Shown here: in pieces, positions 44,956 through 55,017 of the stretch
Position numbering within the stretch: position 1 is the stretch's first letter
How the letters are laid out: every line of letters starts with the position of its first letter
Assembly: GCF_037126175.1 (NCBI RefSeq)
Contig: NZ_CP146986.1
Location: 1,702,501 to 1,766,500, forward strand
DNA from: Pseudomonas sp. RSB 5.4
GTDB taxonomy: Bacteria > Pseudomonadota > Gammaproteobacteria > Pseudomonadales > Pseudomonadaceae
DNA: 64,000 nt
Reading direction: 5' to 3'
Notes under the pieces: generated by a model
Databases searched by the model: none
What the model was told of the DNA's origin: nothing
What the model saw: the letters and a program-made list of their open reading frames with translations, nothing else
Made by a program: the position numbers and the translations under genes

Positions 44956-46101
44956 TTATTTCAGACCGATTTTGTACAACGAACCATCCTGCTCATCCGT
45001 CAGCACATACAGATAACCGTCCGGCCCCTGCCGCACATCACGAATTCTCTGTTTCAAATCGCCCAGCAAACGCTCCTCGTGCACGACCTTGTCGCCATCG
45101 AACTGCAGCCGGATCAGCTCCTGGCTGACCAGCGCGCCGATGAACAGGTTCTGCTGCCAAGGTTTGAAACGATCAGCGTCATAGAACGCCATCCCGGTGA
45201 CGCCGGGAGACTTCTCCCACACATGGTGCGGATCCACGGCGCCTTCGACACTTTTGCCCTTGGCTTCCGGGATCGGTTGCAGCGAATAGTTGATGCCGTG
45301 GGTCGCCAACGGCCAGCCGTAGTTTTTCCCGCGTTCGATGATGTTCACCTCATCGCCACCCCGGGGACCGTGTTCGTTCTCCCAGATTGTGCCGTTCCAC
45401 GGATTGAGCGCAGCGCCCTGCGGATTACGATGGCCATAAGACCAGATTTCCGGCCGCACGCCGGACTGGCCCACGAAAGGGTTGTCATCCGGCACCTTGC
45501 CATCGGGGAAGATCCGCACGACCTTGCCTTGCAGCTTGTCGAGATCCTGCGCGGTGGGCCGCTCGTTGTTTTCGCCAAGCGTGACAAACAGGTAGCCGTC
45601 GCGGTCGAACACCAGCCGTGAACCGAAGTGGTTACCGGTCGAAAGCTTCGGTTCCTGACGGAAGATCACTTTGAAATCACTCAGACTGCGTAAGTCGTCC
45701 GACAGACGACCGCGCCCCACCGCCGTCCCGGCCTTGTCCCCGGCACCACCGCCCTCGGCATAGGACAGGTAGACCAGCCGATCCTGTTTGAAGTCCGGCG
45801 ACAGCACCACATCGAGCAATCCACCCTGGCCCTTGGCCCAGACTTTCGGTACGCCGCTGATCGGTTCAGAGCGCTTGCCATCGGCACTGATCCCCCGCAG
45901 GTTGCCTGGACGCTCGGTCACCAGCATGCCCTGCCGATCCGGCAGAAACGCCAGCGCCCAAGGGTGCTCGAGTCCTTGGGTAATCGTGGTGACTTCAAGG
46001 GTGCCCTGCTCGCTTTTGAGCTCTTTGGGGGCAGCGGCGAAAGCGGGAGCGCTGATCAACGCGCCGGCACACAGCGTGGCTAGAAAGGTTTTACGCAACA
46101 T
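44956..46101 (-). CDS. PQQ-dependent sugar dehydrogenase (soluble, periplasmic)
   Basis: A 381-residue exported protein with a signal peptide (about 22 residues, ending APAFA) and a six-bladed beta-propeller of the soluble glucose/aldose dehydrogenase type: LEHPWALAFLPDRQGMLVTERPG, GNHFGSRLVFDRDGYLFVTLGE, YGHRNPQGAALNPW and ENEHGPRGGDEVNI. These bind PQQ and Ca2+ and oxidise aldoses in the periplasm. It is followed by no obvious operon partner. Confidence 0.9.
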   Translation of the reverse strand: MLRKTFLATLCAGALISAPAFAAAPKELKSEQGTLEVTTITQGLEHPWALAFLPDRQGMLVTERPGNLRGISADGKRSEPISGVPKVWAKGQGGLLDVVLSPDFKQDRLVYLSYAEGGGAGDKAGTAVGRGRLSDDLRSLSDFKVIFRQEPKLSTGNHFGSRLVFDRDGYLFVTLGENNERPTAQDLDKLQGKVVRIFPDGKVPDDNPFVGQSGVRPEIWSYGHRNPQGAALNPWNGTIWENEHGPRGGDEVNIIERGKNYGWPLATHGINYSLQPIPEAKGKSVEGAVDPHHVWEKSPGVTGMAFYDADRFKPWQQNLFIGALVSQELIRLQFDGDKVVHEERLLGDLKQRIRDVRQGPDGYLYVLTDEQDGSLYKIGLK

Positions 46102-46153
46102 GCACGATTCCTTTTGTTCGTTCGAAAGGCTGACAGGCGCTCAGTCCTGCCGT

Positions 46154-46495
46154 TCAACGGTTGCTGTCTCCATCGCGTGAAGGTGGGTTGGGAATGAATT
46201 TTGGTGGTGTACTCGGCACCGAACGTTGTTGCTGACCATTGCCGATGCCGCCATTACCGACGGTTGGCGAACTGGGTACCGGCACCGTGTTCGGCCCGCG
46301 AATAATCGGCGCACTGGGCTGTGAGCCCTGCATGCTGTTGGGATTGGCGCGGCGGATCGGGCTGTTGTAAGGGTTGTTGTCGGTACCGGTGGTACTCTGT
46401 GCCAGCAGCAGCGGCGCGGACGGCGGCCCGACTTCGGCATGCGCCAGCCCCGCCCCAAGGAACAGAACGATGATGCCTAACGGAATTCGGTTCAT
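46154..46495 (-). CDS. Small exported low-complexity protein, unknown
   Basis: A 113-residue protein with a signal peptide (LGIIVLFLGAGLAHA) and a mature part rich in Pro, Ser, Asn and Gly (for example SSPTVGNGGIGNG). No fold or motif is recognisable. It lies directly upstream of and co-directional with the sugar dehydrogenase, 52 bases apart, so they may be co-transcribed. Confidence 0.65.
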   Translation of the reverse strand: MNRIPLGIIVLFLGAGLAHAEVGPPSAPLLLAQSTTGTDNNPYNSPIRRANPNSMQGSQPSAPIIRGPNTVPVPSSPTVGNGGIGNGQQQRSVPSTPPKFIPNPPSRDGDSNR

Positions 46496-46685
46496 GGCGC
46501 GGCCTCTCGATGCGCAGGGGATAGAGCCTTCGAGTCCACGCTACGCCCTGGGTTCGGATTTGTTAACCCATCGCCCTTAAACAAGATGTAACACGACTTG
46601 ACCGGCATTGCTGCGAGCCCATGCAAACGTTGGAAACTTTCGAGCCGGGACGCGGGTCACCTGATCATCACTCGGAGAACTCACC

Positions 46686-47558
46686 ATGGCTCGGGCAATC
46701 TGGAAAGGCGCGATCAGCTTCGGACTGGTACACATCCCTGTCGCGCTGGTGTCGGCAACGTCCTCGCAAGGCGTCGACTTCGACTGGCTCGATAGCCGCA
46801 GCATGGACCCGGTGGGTTATAAACGGGTTAACAAAGTCACGGGCAAGGAAGTCACCAAAGAGAACATCGTTAAAGGTGTGGCTTATGAAAAGGGCCGCTA
46901 CGTGGTGCTCAGCGAGGAAGAAATTCGGTCGGCGCACCCCGTGTCGACCCAGACCATCGACATCTTCTCATTCGTCGATGCCGAGCAGATTCCACTACAA
47001 AACATCGACACGCCTTATTACCTGGCACCGGACAAGCGCGGCGGCAAGGTCTATGCGCTGCTGCGTGAAACATTGAGCAAAACCAACAAGGTCGCCCTCG
47101 CCCGCGTCGTCCTGCACACTCGGCAATATCTGGCGGCACTGATGCCGCTGGAATCGGCGCTGGTGCTGGTCAAGCTGCGCTGGCCGCAGGAAGTGCGCGG
47201 CCTCGACGAATTGGAGCTGGGCAGCGAAGTGACCAAGCCACAGTTGGCCAAGGGTGAGCTGGACATGGCCAAACGTCTGGTGCAGGACATGAGCGGCGAC
47301 TGGAGTCCGGAGGATTACAAGGACGAGTTTGAAGACAAGATCATGGCGCTGGTCGAGAAAAAGGCCCATGAAGGCAAGATCGAGGATGTCGAGACGGTGG
47401 GTGGCGAGGAAGAGCGCAAGTCTGCGGATGTGATCGACCTGACCGAGCTGCTTAAACGCAGTCTGGGCGGCAAGGCCACGGCCAAACCGAAGGCAAAAGC
47501 GAAGCCTGCCAGCAAGGCAGCCCCCGCGAGAAAGACCAAAAAGGCCTCGGGGGCGTAA
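46686..47558 (+). CDS. ku: Ku, DNA end-binding protein of non-homologous end joining
   Basis: A 290-residue bacterial Ku with the beta-barrel core beginning ARAIWKGAISFGLVHIPVAL and a Lys-rich tail (many KAKAKPA repeats) used in DNA binding and in recruiting LigD. Ku homodimers thread onto DNA ends. GGAG precedes the ATG. No ligD is visible next to it, though in many pseudomonads ku and ligD are neighbours. Confidence 0.95.
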   Translation: MARAIWKGAISFGLVHIPVALVSATSSQGVDFDWLDSRSMDPVGYKRVNKVTGKEVTKENIVKGVAYEKGRYVVLSEEEIRSAHPVSTQTIDIFSFVDAEQIPLQNIDTPYYLAPDKRGGKVYALLRETLSKTNKVALARVVLHTRQYLAALMPLESALVLVKLRWPQEVRGLDELELGSEVTKPQLAKGELDMAKRLVQDMSGDWSPEDYKDEFEDKIMALVEKKAHEGKIEDVETVGGEEERKSADVIDLTELLKRSLGGKATAKPKAKAKPASKAAPARKTKKASGA

Positions 47559-47631
47559 TCAGATCCGGCTCCTGTCAGGAAGCTGACAGGTTGGTTTTGA
47601 GAGACTCATCGCCAGCAGGCTGGCGATGCTG

Positions 47632-48531
47632 TCAGATCAGAATGAACACCGCCAGCAAACCGCCGAAGATCGCCCACTTTTCCATGTAGTAACGCGTGCG
47701 ATTGCGCTTTTTCAGCTCTTTGCCACGCAGTCGGACTTTGTAGATTTTGGTAAACAGTCGGTTGATCCCACCGACACGATCGCCCGCATCGTTTGGTGCG
47801 CCTGCCGCCGACATCACGGTGCGGCTGAACCAGGCATTGAACGCCGCTGCCCAGCGATACTTCATCGGCCGCTCGATGTCGCAGAACAGAATGATGCGGT
47901 TTTTGTCGGTGGTGTTTTCGGCGTAGTGAATATAGGTCTCATCGAACATCACCGCCTCACCGTCGCGCCAGTGATAGCTCTCACCGTCGACATTGATGTA
48001 GCAACCTGCGTCGTTTGGCGTGTCGAGACCCAGGTGGTAGCGATACGAACCGGCGTAAGGATCACGGTGACGGACCAGTTTCGAACCCGGCGGCAGCTCG
48101 GCGAACATCGCTGCCTTGATCGAACCGATGCTCTGCACCAGCTCGGTGGTGCGCGGGCACAACTTCATGGCCGACGGATGGCTCTCGCCATACCACTTGA
48201 GGTAGAAACGCTTCCAGCCACTTTTGAAGAACGAGTTGAAACCGACGTCATCGTACTGATTCGAGCGTTTGATCTCACCGGCGCGCAGCAGATTCTGCCC
48301 TTCCTGGCGAATTTCTTCCCAGTGCGCCTGCAAAGGGCTCAGATCAGGAAATTCGGAAGGATCGAGATACGGCTTGTTCGGCTTCTTCGAAAACAGGTAC
48401 AGGAAGCAGTTGATCGGCGCCAGGAACGTCGAGTGATCGCTCAACTGACGGCCCAGTTTGTGACGCACGCGCCCACGAAGGTGAACGTATGCAATCGAAA
48501 TGACATAAATAGCAGCAATGATGAGTTTCAC
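47632..48531 (-). CDS. lpxO: LpxO, lipid A 2-hydroxylase
   Basis: A 299-residue Fe(II)/2-oxoglutarate-dependent aspartyl/asparaginyl beta-hydroxylase-family enzyme with an N-terminal membrane helix and another near the C-terminus. The iron site is LVRHRDPYAGSYRYHLGL (His-x-Asp) and the later His of FDETYIHYAENTT with the 2-oxoglutarate Arg in KNRIILFCD. It adds a 2-hydroxyl to an acyl chain of lipid A. I choose GTG 48531 because homologues start MKLII; a GTG at 48543 is also possible. Confidence 0.92.
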   Translation of the reverse strand: MKLIIAAIYVISIAYVHLRGRVRHKLGRQLSDHSTFLAPINCFLYLFSKKPNKPYLDPSEFPDLSPLQAHWEEIRQEGQNLLRAGEIKRSNQYDDVGFNSFFKSGWKRFYLKWYGESHPSAMKLCPRTTELVQSIGSIKAAMFAELPPGSKLVRHRDPYAGSYRYHLGLDTPNDAGCYINVDGESYHWRDGEAVMFDETYIHYAENTTDKNRIILFCDIERPMKYRWAAAFNAWFSRTVMSAAGAPNDAGDRVGGINRLFTKIYKVRLRGKELKKRNRTRYYMEKWAIFGGLLAVFILI

Positions 48532-48920
48532 GGAAATCGTCACACGTCAAAAGTGAACAAACTGCGCGCCTGCCGGCCGGTGGCCCAGGGTCTGATGCAG
48601 TGGCATGAATACAAATACTATCCCGGTGGCACTTCCTTGAGCCCTTGCCGTTAGCGGCTATTGGGTAACTGGCTGGCATTTTAGCCATACTTTGTAACCA
48701 ATGGTGAACCTGATCTGTGAAAAACTGTCCGCTGAATCTGCCAAACGGCAGACGCGGCGTCATCGCCCTATCGTTTAAAGAGCCAGACCAGTACAATCGC
48801 CGCCAAACTTTACGCGCCCCCTTGGTTGATGACGGGAATGTCCCGCCTCAGCGCACTTTGACTCGGGCCAAGCGCTCCAGCCGCACCCTCGCTACTCAGA
48901 ATGCTTCGCAGGAAAAACCT
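48532..48920. other. Divergent region between lpxO and ybiT
   Basis: 389 bases with no supported gene. Open frames run through it from ybiT backwards but do not resemble any protein start. Promoters of both genes should lie here; none is obvious. Confidence 0.4.
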
Positions 48921-50507
48921 TTGATTTCTACAGCTAACATCACGATGCAGTTCGGCGCCAAGCCGCTCTTCGAAAACGTTTCGGTCAAATTCGGCGCGGG
49001 TAACCGCTACGGTCTGATCGGCGCCAACGGTTGCGGCAAGTCGACCTTCATGAAAATCCTCGGTGGCGACCTCGACCCGTCCGGCGGTCAGGTCATGCTC
49101 GAGCCGAACGTGCGCCTGGGTAAATTGCGCCAGGACCAGTTCGCCTACGAAGAATTCACCGTGATCGACACCGTGATCATGGGTCACGAAGAGCTGTGGA
49201 AGGTCAAGGCCGAGCGCGACCGCATCTACTCGCTGGCAGAAATGTCGGAAGAAGACGGCATGGCCGTGGCCGAGCTGGAAACCGAGTTCGCCGAGATGGA
49301 TGGCTACACCGCCGAATCCCGCGCGGGTGAACTGTTGCTGGGTCTGGGTATTCCGCTGGAACAGCATTTCGGCCCGATGAGCGAAGTCTCGCCAGGCTGG
49401 AAACTGCGCGTATTGCTGGCTCAGGCGCTGTTCTCCGATCCGGAAGTGCTGTTGCTCGACGAACCGACCAACCACCTGGACATCAACACCATTCGCTGGC
49501 TGGAAAACGTTCTGACTCAGCGTAACAGCCTGATGATCATCATCTCTCACGACCGTCACTTCCTGAACAGCGTGTGCACCCACATGGCTGACCTGGATTA
49601 CGGCGAATTGCGCCTGTTCCCGGGCAACTACGACGAGTACATGACCGTGGCGACCCAGTCCCGCGAGCAACTGCTGTCGGACAACGCCAAGAAGAAAGCG
49701 CAGATTTCCGAGCTGCAATCGTTCGTCAGCCGCTTCTCGGCCAACGCCTCGAAAGCCAAACAGGCCACTTCCCGTGCCAAGGCGATCGACAAGATCCAGC
49801 TGGCCGAGGTCAAGCCTTCCAGCCGCGTGAGCCCGTTCATCCGTTTCGAGCAAAACAAAAAGCTGCACCGTCAGGCCGTCATGGTCGAAAAGATGGCCAA
49901 AGGTTTCGACGGCAAGCCACTGTTCAAAGACTTCAGCTTCCAGGTTGAAGCGGGCGAGCGCGTAGCGATCATCGGCCCGAACGGCATCGGCAAGACTACC
50001 CTGCTGCGCACCCTGGTCAACGAACTGACCCCGGATGCCGGTAGCGTCAAGTGGACCGACGCCGCGGAACTGGGCTACTACGCTCAGGACCACGCGCACG
50101 ACTTTGAAGACGACGTCACGCTGTTCGACTGGATGGGTCAGTGGACGCAGGGCGAGCAGATGATTCGCGGTACCTTGGGCCGCATGCTGTTCTCCAACGA
50201 TGAGATCCTCAAGTCGGTCAAAGTGATTTCCGGTGGTGAGCAAGGTCGCATGCTGTTCGGCAAGCTGATCCTGCAAAAGCCGAACGTGCTGATCATGGAC
50301 GAACCGACCAACCACCTGGACATGGAATCGATCGAGGCGCTGAACCTGGCGCTGGAAAACTACCCGGGCACGCTGATTTTCGTCAGCCACGACCGTGAGT
50401 TCGTATCGTCCCTGGCCACGCGCATCATCGAGTTGAGCCCGAATGGCGTGACCGACTTCAGCGGCACCTACGATGACTACCTGCGTAGTCAGGGTGTGGT
50501 GTTCTAA
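48921..50507 (+). CDS. ybiT: YbiT, ABC-F family ATPase
   Basis: A 528-residue protein of two ABC domains and no membrane segments: Walker [10 protein letters not shown] and GPNGIGKTT, Walker [12 protein letters not shown] and [11 protein letters not shown], and a linker rich in Lys. It follows E. coli YbiT closely along its length ([17 protein letters not shown]). ABC-F proteins act on ribosomes. TTG 48921 has AGGA 8 bases upstream and gives the family length; the long upstream extension does not match. A strong terminator follows. Confidence 0.93.
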   Translation: MISTANITMQFGAKPLFENVSVKFGAGNRYGLIGANGCGKSTFMKILGGDLDPSGGQVMLEPNVRLGKLRQDQFAYEEFTVIDTVIMGHEELWKVKAERDRIYSLAEMSEEDGMAVAELETEFAEMDGYTAESRAGELLLGLGIPLEQHFGPMSEVSPGWKLRVLLAQALFSDPEVLLLDEPTNHLDINTIRWLENVLTQRNSLMIIISHDRHFLNSVCTHMADLDYGELRLFPGNYDEYMTVATQSREQLLSDNAKKKAQISELQSFVSRFSANASKAKQATSRAKAIDKIQLAEVKPSSRVSPFIRFEQNKKLHRQAVMVEKMAKGFDGKPLFKDFSFQVEAGERVAIIGPNGIGKTTLLRTLVNELTPDAGSVKWTDAAELGYYAQDHAHDFEDDVTLFDWMGQWTQGEQMIRGTLGRMLFSNDEILKSVKVISGGEQGRMLFGKLILQKPNVLIMDEPTNHLDMESIEALNLALENYPGTLIFVSHDREFVSSLATRIIELSPNGVTDFSGTYDDYLRSQGVVF

Positions 50508-50545
50508 GAGCGGCTTCGAGTGTTGAGTTGCTAGCTTCAAGCTAA

Positions 50546-50573
50546 GGCCCTGTCCATGTGACGGGGCTTTTTG
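50546..50573 (+). terminator. Rho-independent terminator after ybiT
   Basis: GCCCTGTC and GACGGGGC form the stem with loop CATGT, followed by TTTTT. It begins 39 bases after the stop codon. Confidence 0.85.
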
Positions 50574-50608
50574 CATTCCAGAGCCAGTATTCATGCGGGT
50601 ACCGAGAC

Positions 50609-50676
50609 CATCGCGAGCAGGCTCACTCCTACAGGGGGGACGCATTTCAACTGTAGGAGTGAGCCTGCTCGCGATG
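50609..50676. repeat. REP pair, GTAGGAGTGAGCCTG family
   Basis: CGCGAGCAGGCTCACTCCTA and, inverted, TAGGAGTGAGCCTGCTCGCG, separated by about 16 bases. It lies between ybiT and the MFS gene. Confidence 0.88.
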
Positions 50677-50791
50677 AGGCCATCAGCAACACCTCACTCC
50701 CGGACCAAGAAAAATAGTTAGCCTGCTTCCTTTTATTTCAACGCCACGCCATGATGCCGACTCTCCCACCGCCGCCCGCGAACGAGTTCAC

Positions 50792-51979
50792 ATGTCTGCG
50801 CAGCAACAGCCTCCGCAAAGCTCCCTGACGATCACCCTGCAGATCGTCTCCATCGTTTTCTACACCTTTGTCGCCTTCCTGTGCATCGGCCTGCCAATCG
50901 CGGTGTTGCCCGGTTATGTGCATGAACAACTGGGGTTCAGCGCGATCGTTGCCGGTCTGGTGATCGGCTCGCAGTATCTGGCCACCCTGCTCAGTCGGCC
51001 GATGGCCGGGCGCATGTCGGATACGCTGGGCACCAAACGGGCGATTGTCTATGGCTTGTGCGGGATTGTCCTCAGCGGGCTGCTGACGCTGATTTCGACG
51101 CTGTTGCAGGATTTTCCGTTGCCGAGCCTGATGATTCTGATCGTCGGGCGCCTGCTGCTCGGCGTGGCACAGGGCTTGATCGGGGTCGGCACCATCAGTT
51201 GGTGCATGGGCCAGGTCGGTGTCGAACACACGGCAAGATCAATCGGCTGGAACGGCATTGCCTCCTACGGCGCGATTGCGATTGGCGCGCCACTGGGCGT
51301 GGTCATGGTCGCCGACTACGGTTTTGTCAGCCTGGGCATCGCCCTTTCGGTACTGGCTGCGGGCGCTTTGATATTGATCCGCAATAAACCTTCGGTGCCA
51401 GTGGTGCGCGGCGAACGGCTGCCTTTTTGGGCAGTCTTCGGGCGGATTGCACCGTATGGGGCCAGCTTGAGCCTGGCGTCCATCGGTTACGGCACACTGA
51501 CCACCTTCATTACTCTTTATTACCTCAACCGTGGCTGGAGCGGCGCGGCGTATTGCCTGACGGTCTTCGGCGTGTGCTTCATCGTGTCGCGGCTGCTGTT
51601 TATTTCGGCGATCAGCCGTTTTGGCGGCTTCAATTCGGCCATTGCCTGCATGAGCATCGAAACCGTTGGGCTGGTGCTGCTGTGGCTGGCGCCGTCTACC
51701 GCGTTTGCCTTGATCGGCGCGGGACTCGCCGGGTTTGGTTTGTCGCTGGTGTATCCGGCGCTGGGGGTCGAGGCGATCAAGCAGGTGCCCAGTTCCAGCC
51801 GTGGCTCGGGGTTGGGGGCCTATGCGGTGTTCTTTGATCTGGCGCTGGCGATTGCCGGGCCGTTGATGGGCGCGGTGGCGTTGAATTTGGGCTATGCGTG
51901 GATATTCTTCAGTGCGGCGCTGTTGTCGGTGATCGGGCTGGGATTGACGGTATTGCTCAAGCGCCGGGCGATGTCCTGA
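50792..51979 (+). CDS. MFS transporter, YhhS-like
   Basis: A 395-residue protein with 12 predicted membrane segments. The loop GRMSDTLGTKRAIVYG after segment 2 is the major-facilitator signature, and VYPALGVEAIKQVP is typical of the YhhS/YfcJ-like group of drug or arabinose exporters. The substrate cannot be told. It stands alone between REP pairs. Confidence 0.88.
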   Translation: MSAQQQPPQSSLTITLQIVSIVFYTFVAFLCIGLPIAVLPGYVHEQLGFSAIVAGLVIGSQYLATLLSRPMAGRMSDTLGTKRAIVYGLCGIVLSGLLTLISTLLQDFPLPSLMILIVGRLLLGVAQGLIGVGTISWCMGQVGVEHTARSIGWNGIASYGAIAIGAPLGVVMVADYGFVSLGIALSVLAAGALILIRNKPSVPVVRGERLPFWAVFGRIAPYGASLSLASIGYGTLTTFITLYYLNRGWSGAAYCLTVFGVCFIVSRLLFISAISRFGGFNSAIACMSIETVGLVLLWLAPSTAFALIGAGLAGFGLSLVYPALGVEAIKQVPSSSRGSGLGAYAVFFDLALAIAGPLMGAVALNLGYAWIFFSAALLSVIGLGLTVLLKRRAMS

Positions 51980-51996
51980 AACTTCGTACAAATCAC

Positions 51997-52085
51997 TGTG
52001 GGAGCGGGCTTGCTCGCGATAGCGGTGGTTCAGTCAGCATCTTTATGGCTCACAAACCGCTATCGCGAGCAGGCTCACTCCTACA
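51997..52085. repeat. REPIN with mismatched arms
   Basis: The left arm is TGTGGGAGCGGGCTTGCTCG, the right is CGCGAGCAGGCTCACTCCTA. They belong to two different REP subfamilies, but pair in the core CGAGCA. It lies between the convergent MFS and hydrolase genes. Confidence 0.8.
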
Positions 52086-52096
52086 AAAGGCCAAAA

Positions 52097-53134
52097 TCAC
52101 TGATCCGCGGTCTGCATCCCCGCCCGGCTCGGCTTGCCCAGCGTCCGCGAGAAAAACTGCCCGGCTTCGGAGATCAGGTTGCGGTGGATGTCTTCGCGAT
52201 CGACCCCGTCAGCATCGGTGCACAGCGCCGGCATCGCACGAATCTGCTCTTCATTGCACGGCGCCATGAACACAAAGTGCCCTGCCCCGGCCAGTAATTT
52301 GAAGTCCGGTGCGGTTGGCAGTTTGCGCGCCAGAGCGGCAGCGTTTTTGTCGAAGGCCACCAATTTGTCGCCATCGCCGCTATAAAGCAGCACTGGCACA
52401 TGCACATCCGCGAGGGTGTGACGGCCGAACTTCAGGCTCAGCGGCGCCATCAGGAGCAAGGCATGCACCCGAGGGTCAGCCACTGGCTGCAAATCGTCAC
52501 GGTCGACGATCAGTTCGCCCTGAGTGTTGCAGGCATCGCGGTCGTCCGGGCGCTCCTGGCAGTAACGGCGCAAGCGGTCCAGATCCGGCTGCGCACCAGA
52601 AAGGATCAACGCAGTCTCGCCACCGGCCGAGTAGCCAATCACCCCGACCTGATCGGCGTTGACGAACGGCGAGAGCATCGGGTCGCCGAGCGTCGCGGTG
52701 ATCGCTTCGGAAATCTGGATCGGCCGCCCGTACAGATTGCTCAGGGTGCCAAGGCGGCTGTGGTCTTTGGAGTTGTCGCCGGGATGAGTCACCGCGACCA
52801 CCACAAACCCCTTGCGCGCCAGCGAGGTGGCGAGGTCATGCAGCGCAATGGGCGTGCCGGTGTTGCCGTGGGACAGCATCAGCATCGGAAAGCGGCCGAT
52901 GGCAACCTTGGTGTCGGCGCCGGCCTCGACGGTGTAGCCCTCAAGCAGGCTGGTGTGTTCGCGGTCGCTGGAGGGATAGAAGGCGATGGCACGCATCGGT
53001 TGCAGATCCAGCGGATCGAGGAACGTCATCTCGTGATAACCGACGCTCCAGACAGGGTGTCGCCCGGGCGCGGCATGCACTGAACCGAGGCTGCCGAGCA
53101 GGCAAATCAGTAACGCTGCACAAAGACGCATCAT
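52097..53134 (-). CDS. Exported alpha/beta hydrolase (dienelactone hydrolase/PAF-acetylhydrolase-like)
   Basis: A 345-residue protein with a signal peptide (LLICLLGSLGSVHAAPG) and the alpha/beta-hydrolase fold. HG of the oxyanion hole lies in MLSHGNTGTP, the nucleophile elbow is VGVIGYSAGGET, and a likely catalytic His is in GAGHFVFMAP. The group includes esterases and lipases with broad substrates. ATG 53134 has GGTGGG upstream. It is preceded by a terminator, so it should have its own promoter. Confidence 0.85.
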   Translation of the reverse strand: MMRLCAALLICLLGSLGSVHAAPGRHPVWSVGYHEMTFLDPLDLQPMRAIAFYPSSDREHTSLLEGYTVEAGADTKVAIGRFPMLMLSHGNTGTPIALHDLATSLARKGFVVVAVTHPGDNSKDHSRLGTLSNLYGRPIQISEAITATLGDPMLSPFVNADQVGVIGYSAGGETALILSGAQPDLDRLRRYCQERPDDRDACNTQGELIVDRDDLQPVADPRVHALLLMAPLSLKFGRHTLADVHVPVLLYSGDGDKLVAFDKNAAALARKLPTAPDFKLLAGAGHFVFMAPCNEEQIRAMPALCTDADGVDREDIHRNLISEAGQFFSRTLGKPSRAGMQTADQ

Positions 53135-53285
53135 GGGATGGCCCACCCTGTGTTACTCAATCGAAAGATCCTTTGTGTTCCGACACGCCCGCAACCCTGT
53201 GGTTCGGTAATCCGGCGCGGCGTTGCACTCAGACGTTGATCGTTTGACTGCATAACCCGGGCCAGATTATGCAACAGTCAGAAAC

Positions 53286-53333
53286 AAAAAACTCCGCATC
53301 TGGCCCTTGCAGAACCAGAATACAGAGTTTTTT
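53286..53333 (-). terminator. Terminator after azoR
   Basis: On the minus strand AAAAAACTC and GAGTTTTTT form the outer stem, with TCTGG and CCAGA pairing inside. It begins 40 bases after the azoR stop and can act in both directions. Confidence 0.75.
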
Positions 53334-53372
53334 GAGGGGCTACCTGAACGGCAGCTGGTCTTTACGTAATGC

Positions 53373-53984
53373 TTACGCAGCGGCGAACAGTTGCTCGCTG
53401 ATCTTCGCCTGAGCGGCGCTCATCGCGTTATTGCGCACTTCATCACCGTAAGCCAGGCCTTCGGCGCGGACGATTTCGATGTCGGTGATGCCGAGGAAGC
53501 CCAGGACCAGTTTCAGATACTCTTCGTGAGCGATACCGCTGGCCTGACCGGCATGGATGCCGCCGGAGGTGGAAACGATGATTACTTTCTTGCCACCGCA
53601 CAGGCCTTCCGGGCCGGCTTCGGTGTAACGGAAAGTCTGGCCGGCAACGGCAACGCGGTCGATCCAGGCCTTGAGTTGGGTCGGCACGGTGAAGTTGTAC
53701 ATCGGCGCGGCGATGACGATGGCGTCGGCGGCGATGAATTCAGCCAGAGTCGAAGCGCTCAGCTCGGCTTCGTGCTGTTGCGCGGCGTTGCGCAGTTCAG
53801 CGGTAGTGCCAGCGGCTACCAAAGTGGTCGACGAGAAGTGACTGATGGCGTCTGCGGCCAGGTCGCGGTAGGTCACCACGGCGGTTGGCTCGGCGGCTTG
53901 CCAGGCTTTGACGACTTGGCTGCTCAACTGACGGGAAGCCGAGTTGTCGCCCAGAATGCTCGAATCGATGTGCAGCAGTTTCAT
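53373..53984 (-). CDS. azoR: AzoR, FMN-dependent NADH-azoreductase
   Basis: A 203-residue flavodoxin-fold enzyme: [19 protein letters not shown] (FMN phosphate site), [20 protein letters not shown] and [10 protein letters not shown] are the AzoR signatures. It reduces azo dyes and quinones, probably for redox protection. GGAGATC lies before the ATG. It is divergent from a LysR regulator across 124 bases, the classic target-regulator layout. Confidence 0.94.
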   Translation of the reverse strand: MKLLHIDSSILGDNSASRQLSSQVVKAWQAAEPTAVVTYRDLAADAISHFSSTTLVAAGTTAELRNAAQQHEAELSASTLAEFIAADAIVIAAPMYNFTVPTQLKAWIDRVAVAGQTFRYTEAGPEGLCGGKKVIIVSTSGGIHAGQASGIAHEEYLKLVLGFLGITDIEIVRAEGLAYGDEVRNNAMSAAQAKISEQLFAAA

Positions 53985-54108
53985 GTGGGATCTCCTGGAA
54001 GAATCGCCGACGGCGACGGAATGGAGACAATCCTACGGAAGAAACCAATAGCTGATTAGCCGCTGACAATGCGATAGTTCGTCCCACTGATAGAACGGTG
54101 GACTTTTC

Positions 54109-55017
54109 ATGCAGGATCTCAACGATCTCTACTATTTCGCCAAGGTGGTCGAGGCTGGCGGCTTCGCGGCGGCCGGGCGTCTGCTGGGCATTCCCAAGTC
54201 GCGGTTGTCGCGGCGTATTGCCGAACTCGAAGAGCGCCTGGGCGCCCGATTGCTGCAACGCACCACCCGCCAGTTGAACCTTACCGCTGTCGGCGAGCGT
54301 TACTTGCGCCACTGTCAGGCAATGCTGCTGGAAGCGGAAATGGCCGACGAAGCGGTCGCCAGCATGTCCAGCGAGCCACGCGGCCGCTTGCGCGTGTCCT
54401 GCCCTACCGGTCTGGCGCGGGAAATGTTGCCGTGGGTGATCAGCGAATTTCTCGGCAAATTCCCTCAAGTGCAACTGGAAGTGGTGCTGCTCAATCGTCG
54501 GGTGGATCTGGTCGCGGAAGGTTTCGACGTTGCGTTGCGTGTGCGCGAACTCGGTGATGAAGATCCGTTGCTGGTGACCCGGCGTCTGCGTCAGGCGCAA
54601 ATGGTCGTGGTGGCCAGCCCGGCATTCGTCGAGGGCAAAACCATCGCCCACCCGCTGGATCTGAAGCATCTGCCGGTGCTTGGCGCACTGGAAGCCGATC
54701 GCATGGTCCATGTGCGCCTGCTCGACCAGCAAGGCAACAGCGTCGAGCTGAACATGGAGGCGCGACTGGGCATCGACGACTTCATCGTGCGCAAGGCCTG
54801 TGTACTCGCCGGCCAGGGCTTCACCCTGCTGCCAATGATGTATTGCGAAGCCGACCTCGAGAGCGGCGCGCTGGTGCAGCTGTTGCCCGAGTGGTCGTTG
54901 CCCGGCGGCTGGTTGCAGGCGGTGTATCCGCATCGGCGCGGCGTGATGCCGGCGGTGCGGGCGTGGATCGATCACCTGGTCGATTCGTTCAATGCGTGCG
55001 GGGAGCGTTTGTTATGA
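54109..55017 (+). CDS. LysR-family regulator divergent from azoR
   Basis: A 302-residue regulator. The winged helix is at the N-terminus (DLYYFAKVVEAGGFAAAGRL, followed by IPKSRLSRRIAELEERLG) with a C-terminal periplasmic-binding-like sensor. It belongs to the CrgA/DmlR-like group that often controls a divergent redox gene, here azoR. It overlaps the next gene by four bases (ATGA). Confidence 0.9.
   Translation: MQDLNDLYYFAKVVEAGGFAAAGRLLGIPKSRLSRRIAELEERLGARLLQRTTRQLNLTAVGERYLRHCQAMLLEAEMADEAVASMSSEPRGRLRVSCPTGLAREMLPWVISEFLGKFPQVQLEVVLLNRRVDLVAEGFDVALRVRELGDEDPLLVTRRLRQAQMVVVASPAFVEGKTIAHPLDLKHLPVLGALEADRMVHVRLLDQQGNSVELNMEARLGIDDFIVRKACVLAGQGFTLLPMMYCEADLESGALVQLLPEWSLPGGWLQAVYPHRRGVMPAVRAWIDHLVDSFNACGERLL

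Noticed and set aside
48810..50645. 611-codon open frame on the minus strand
   Set aside because: It is antisense to ybiT, whose ABC motifs are unmistakable.
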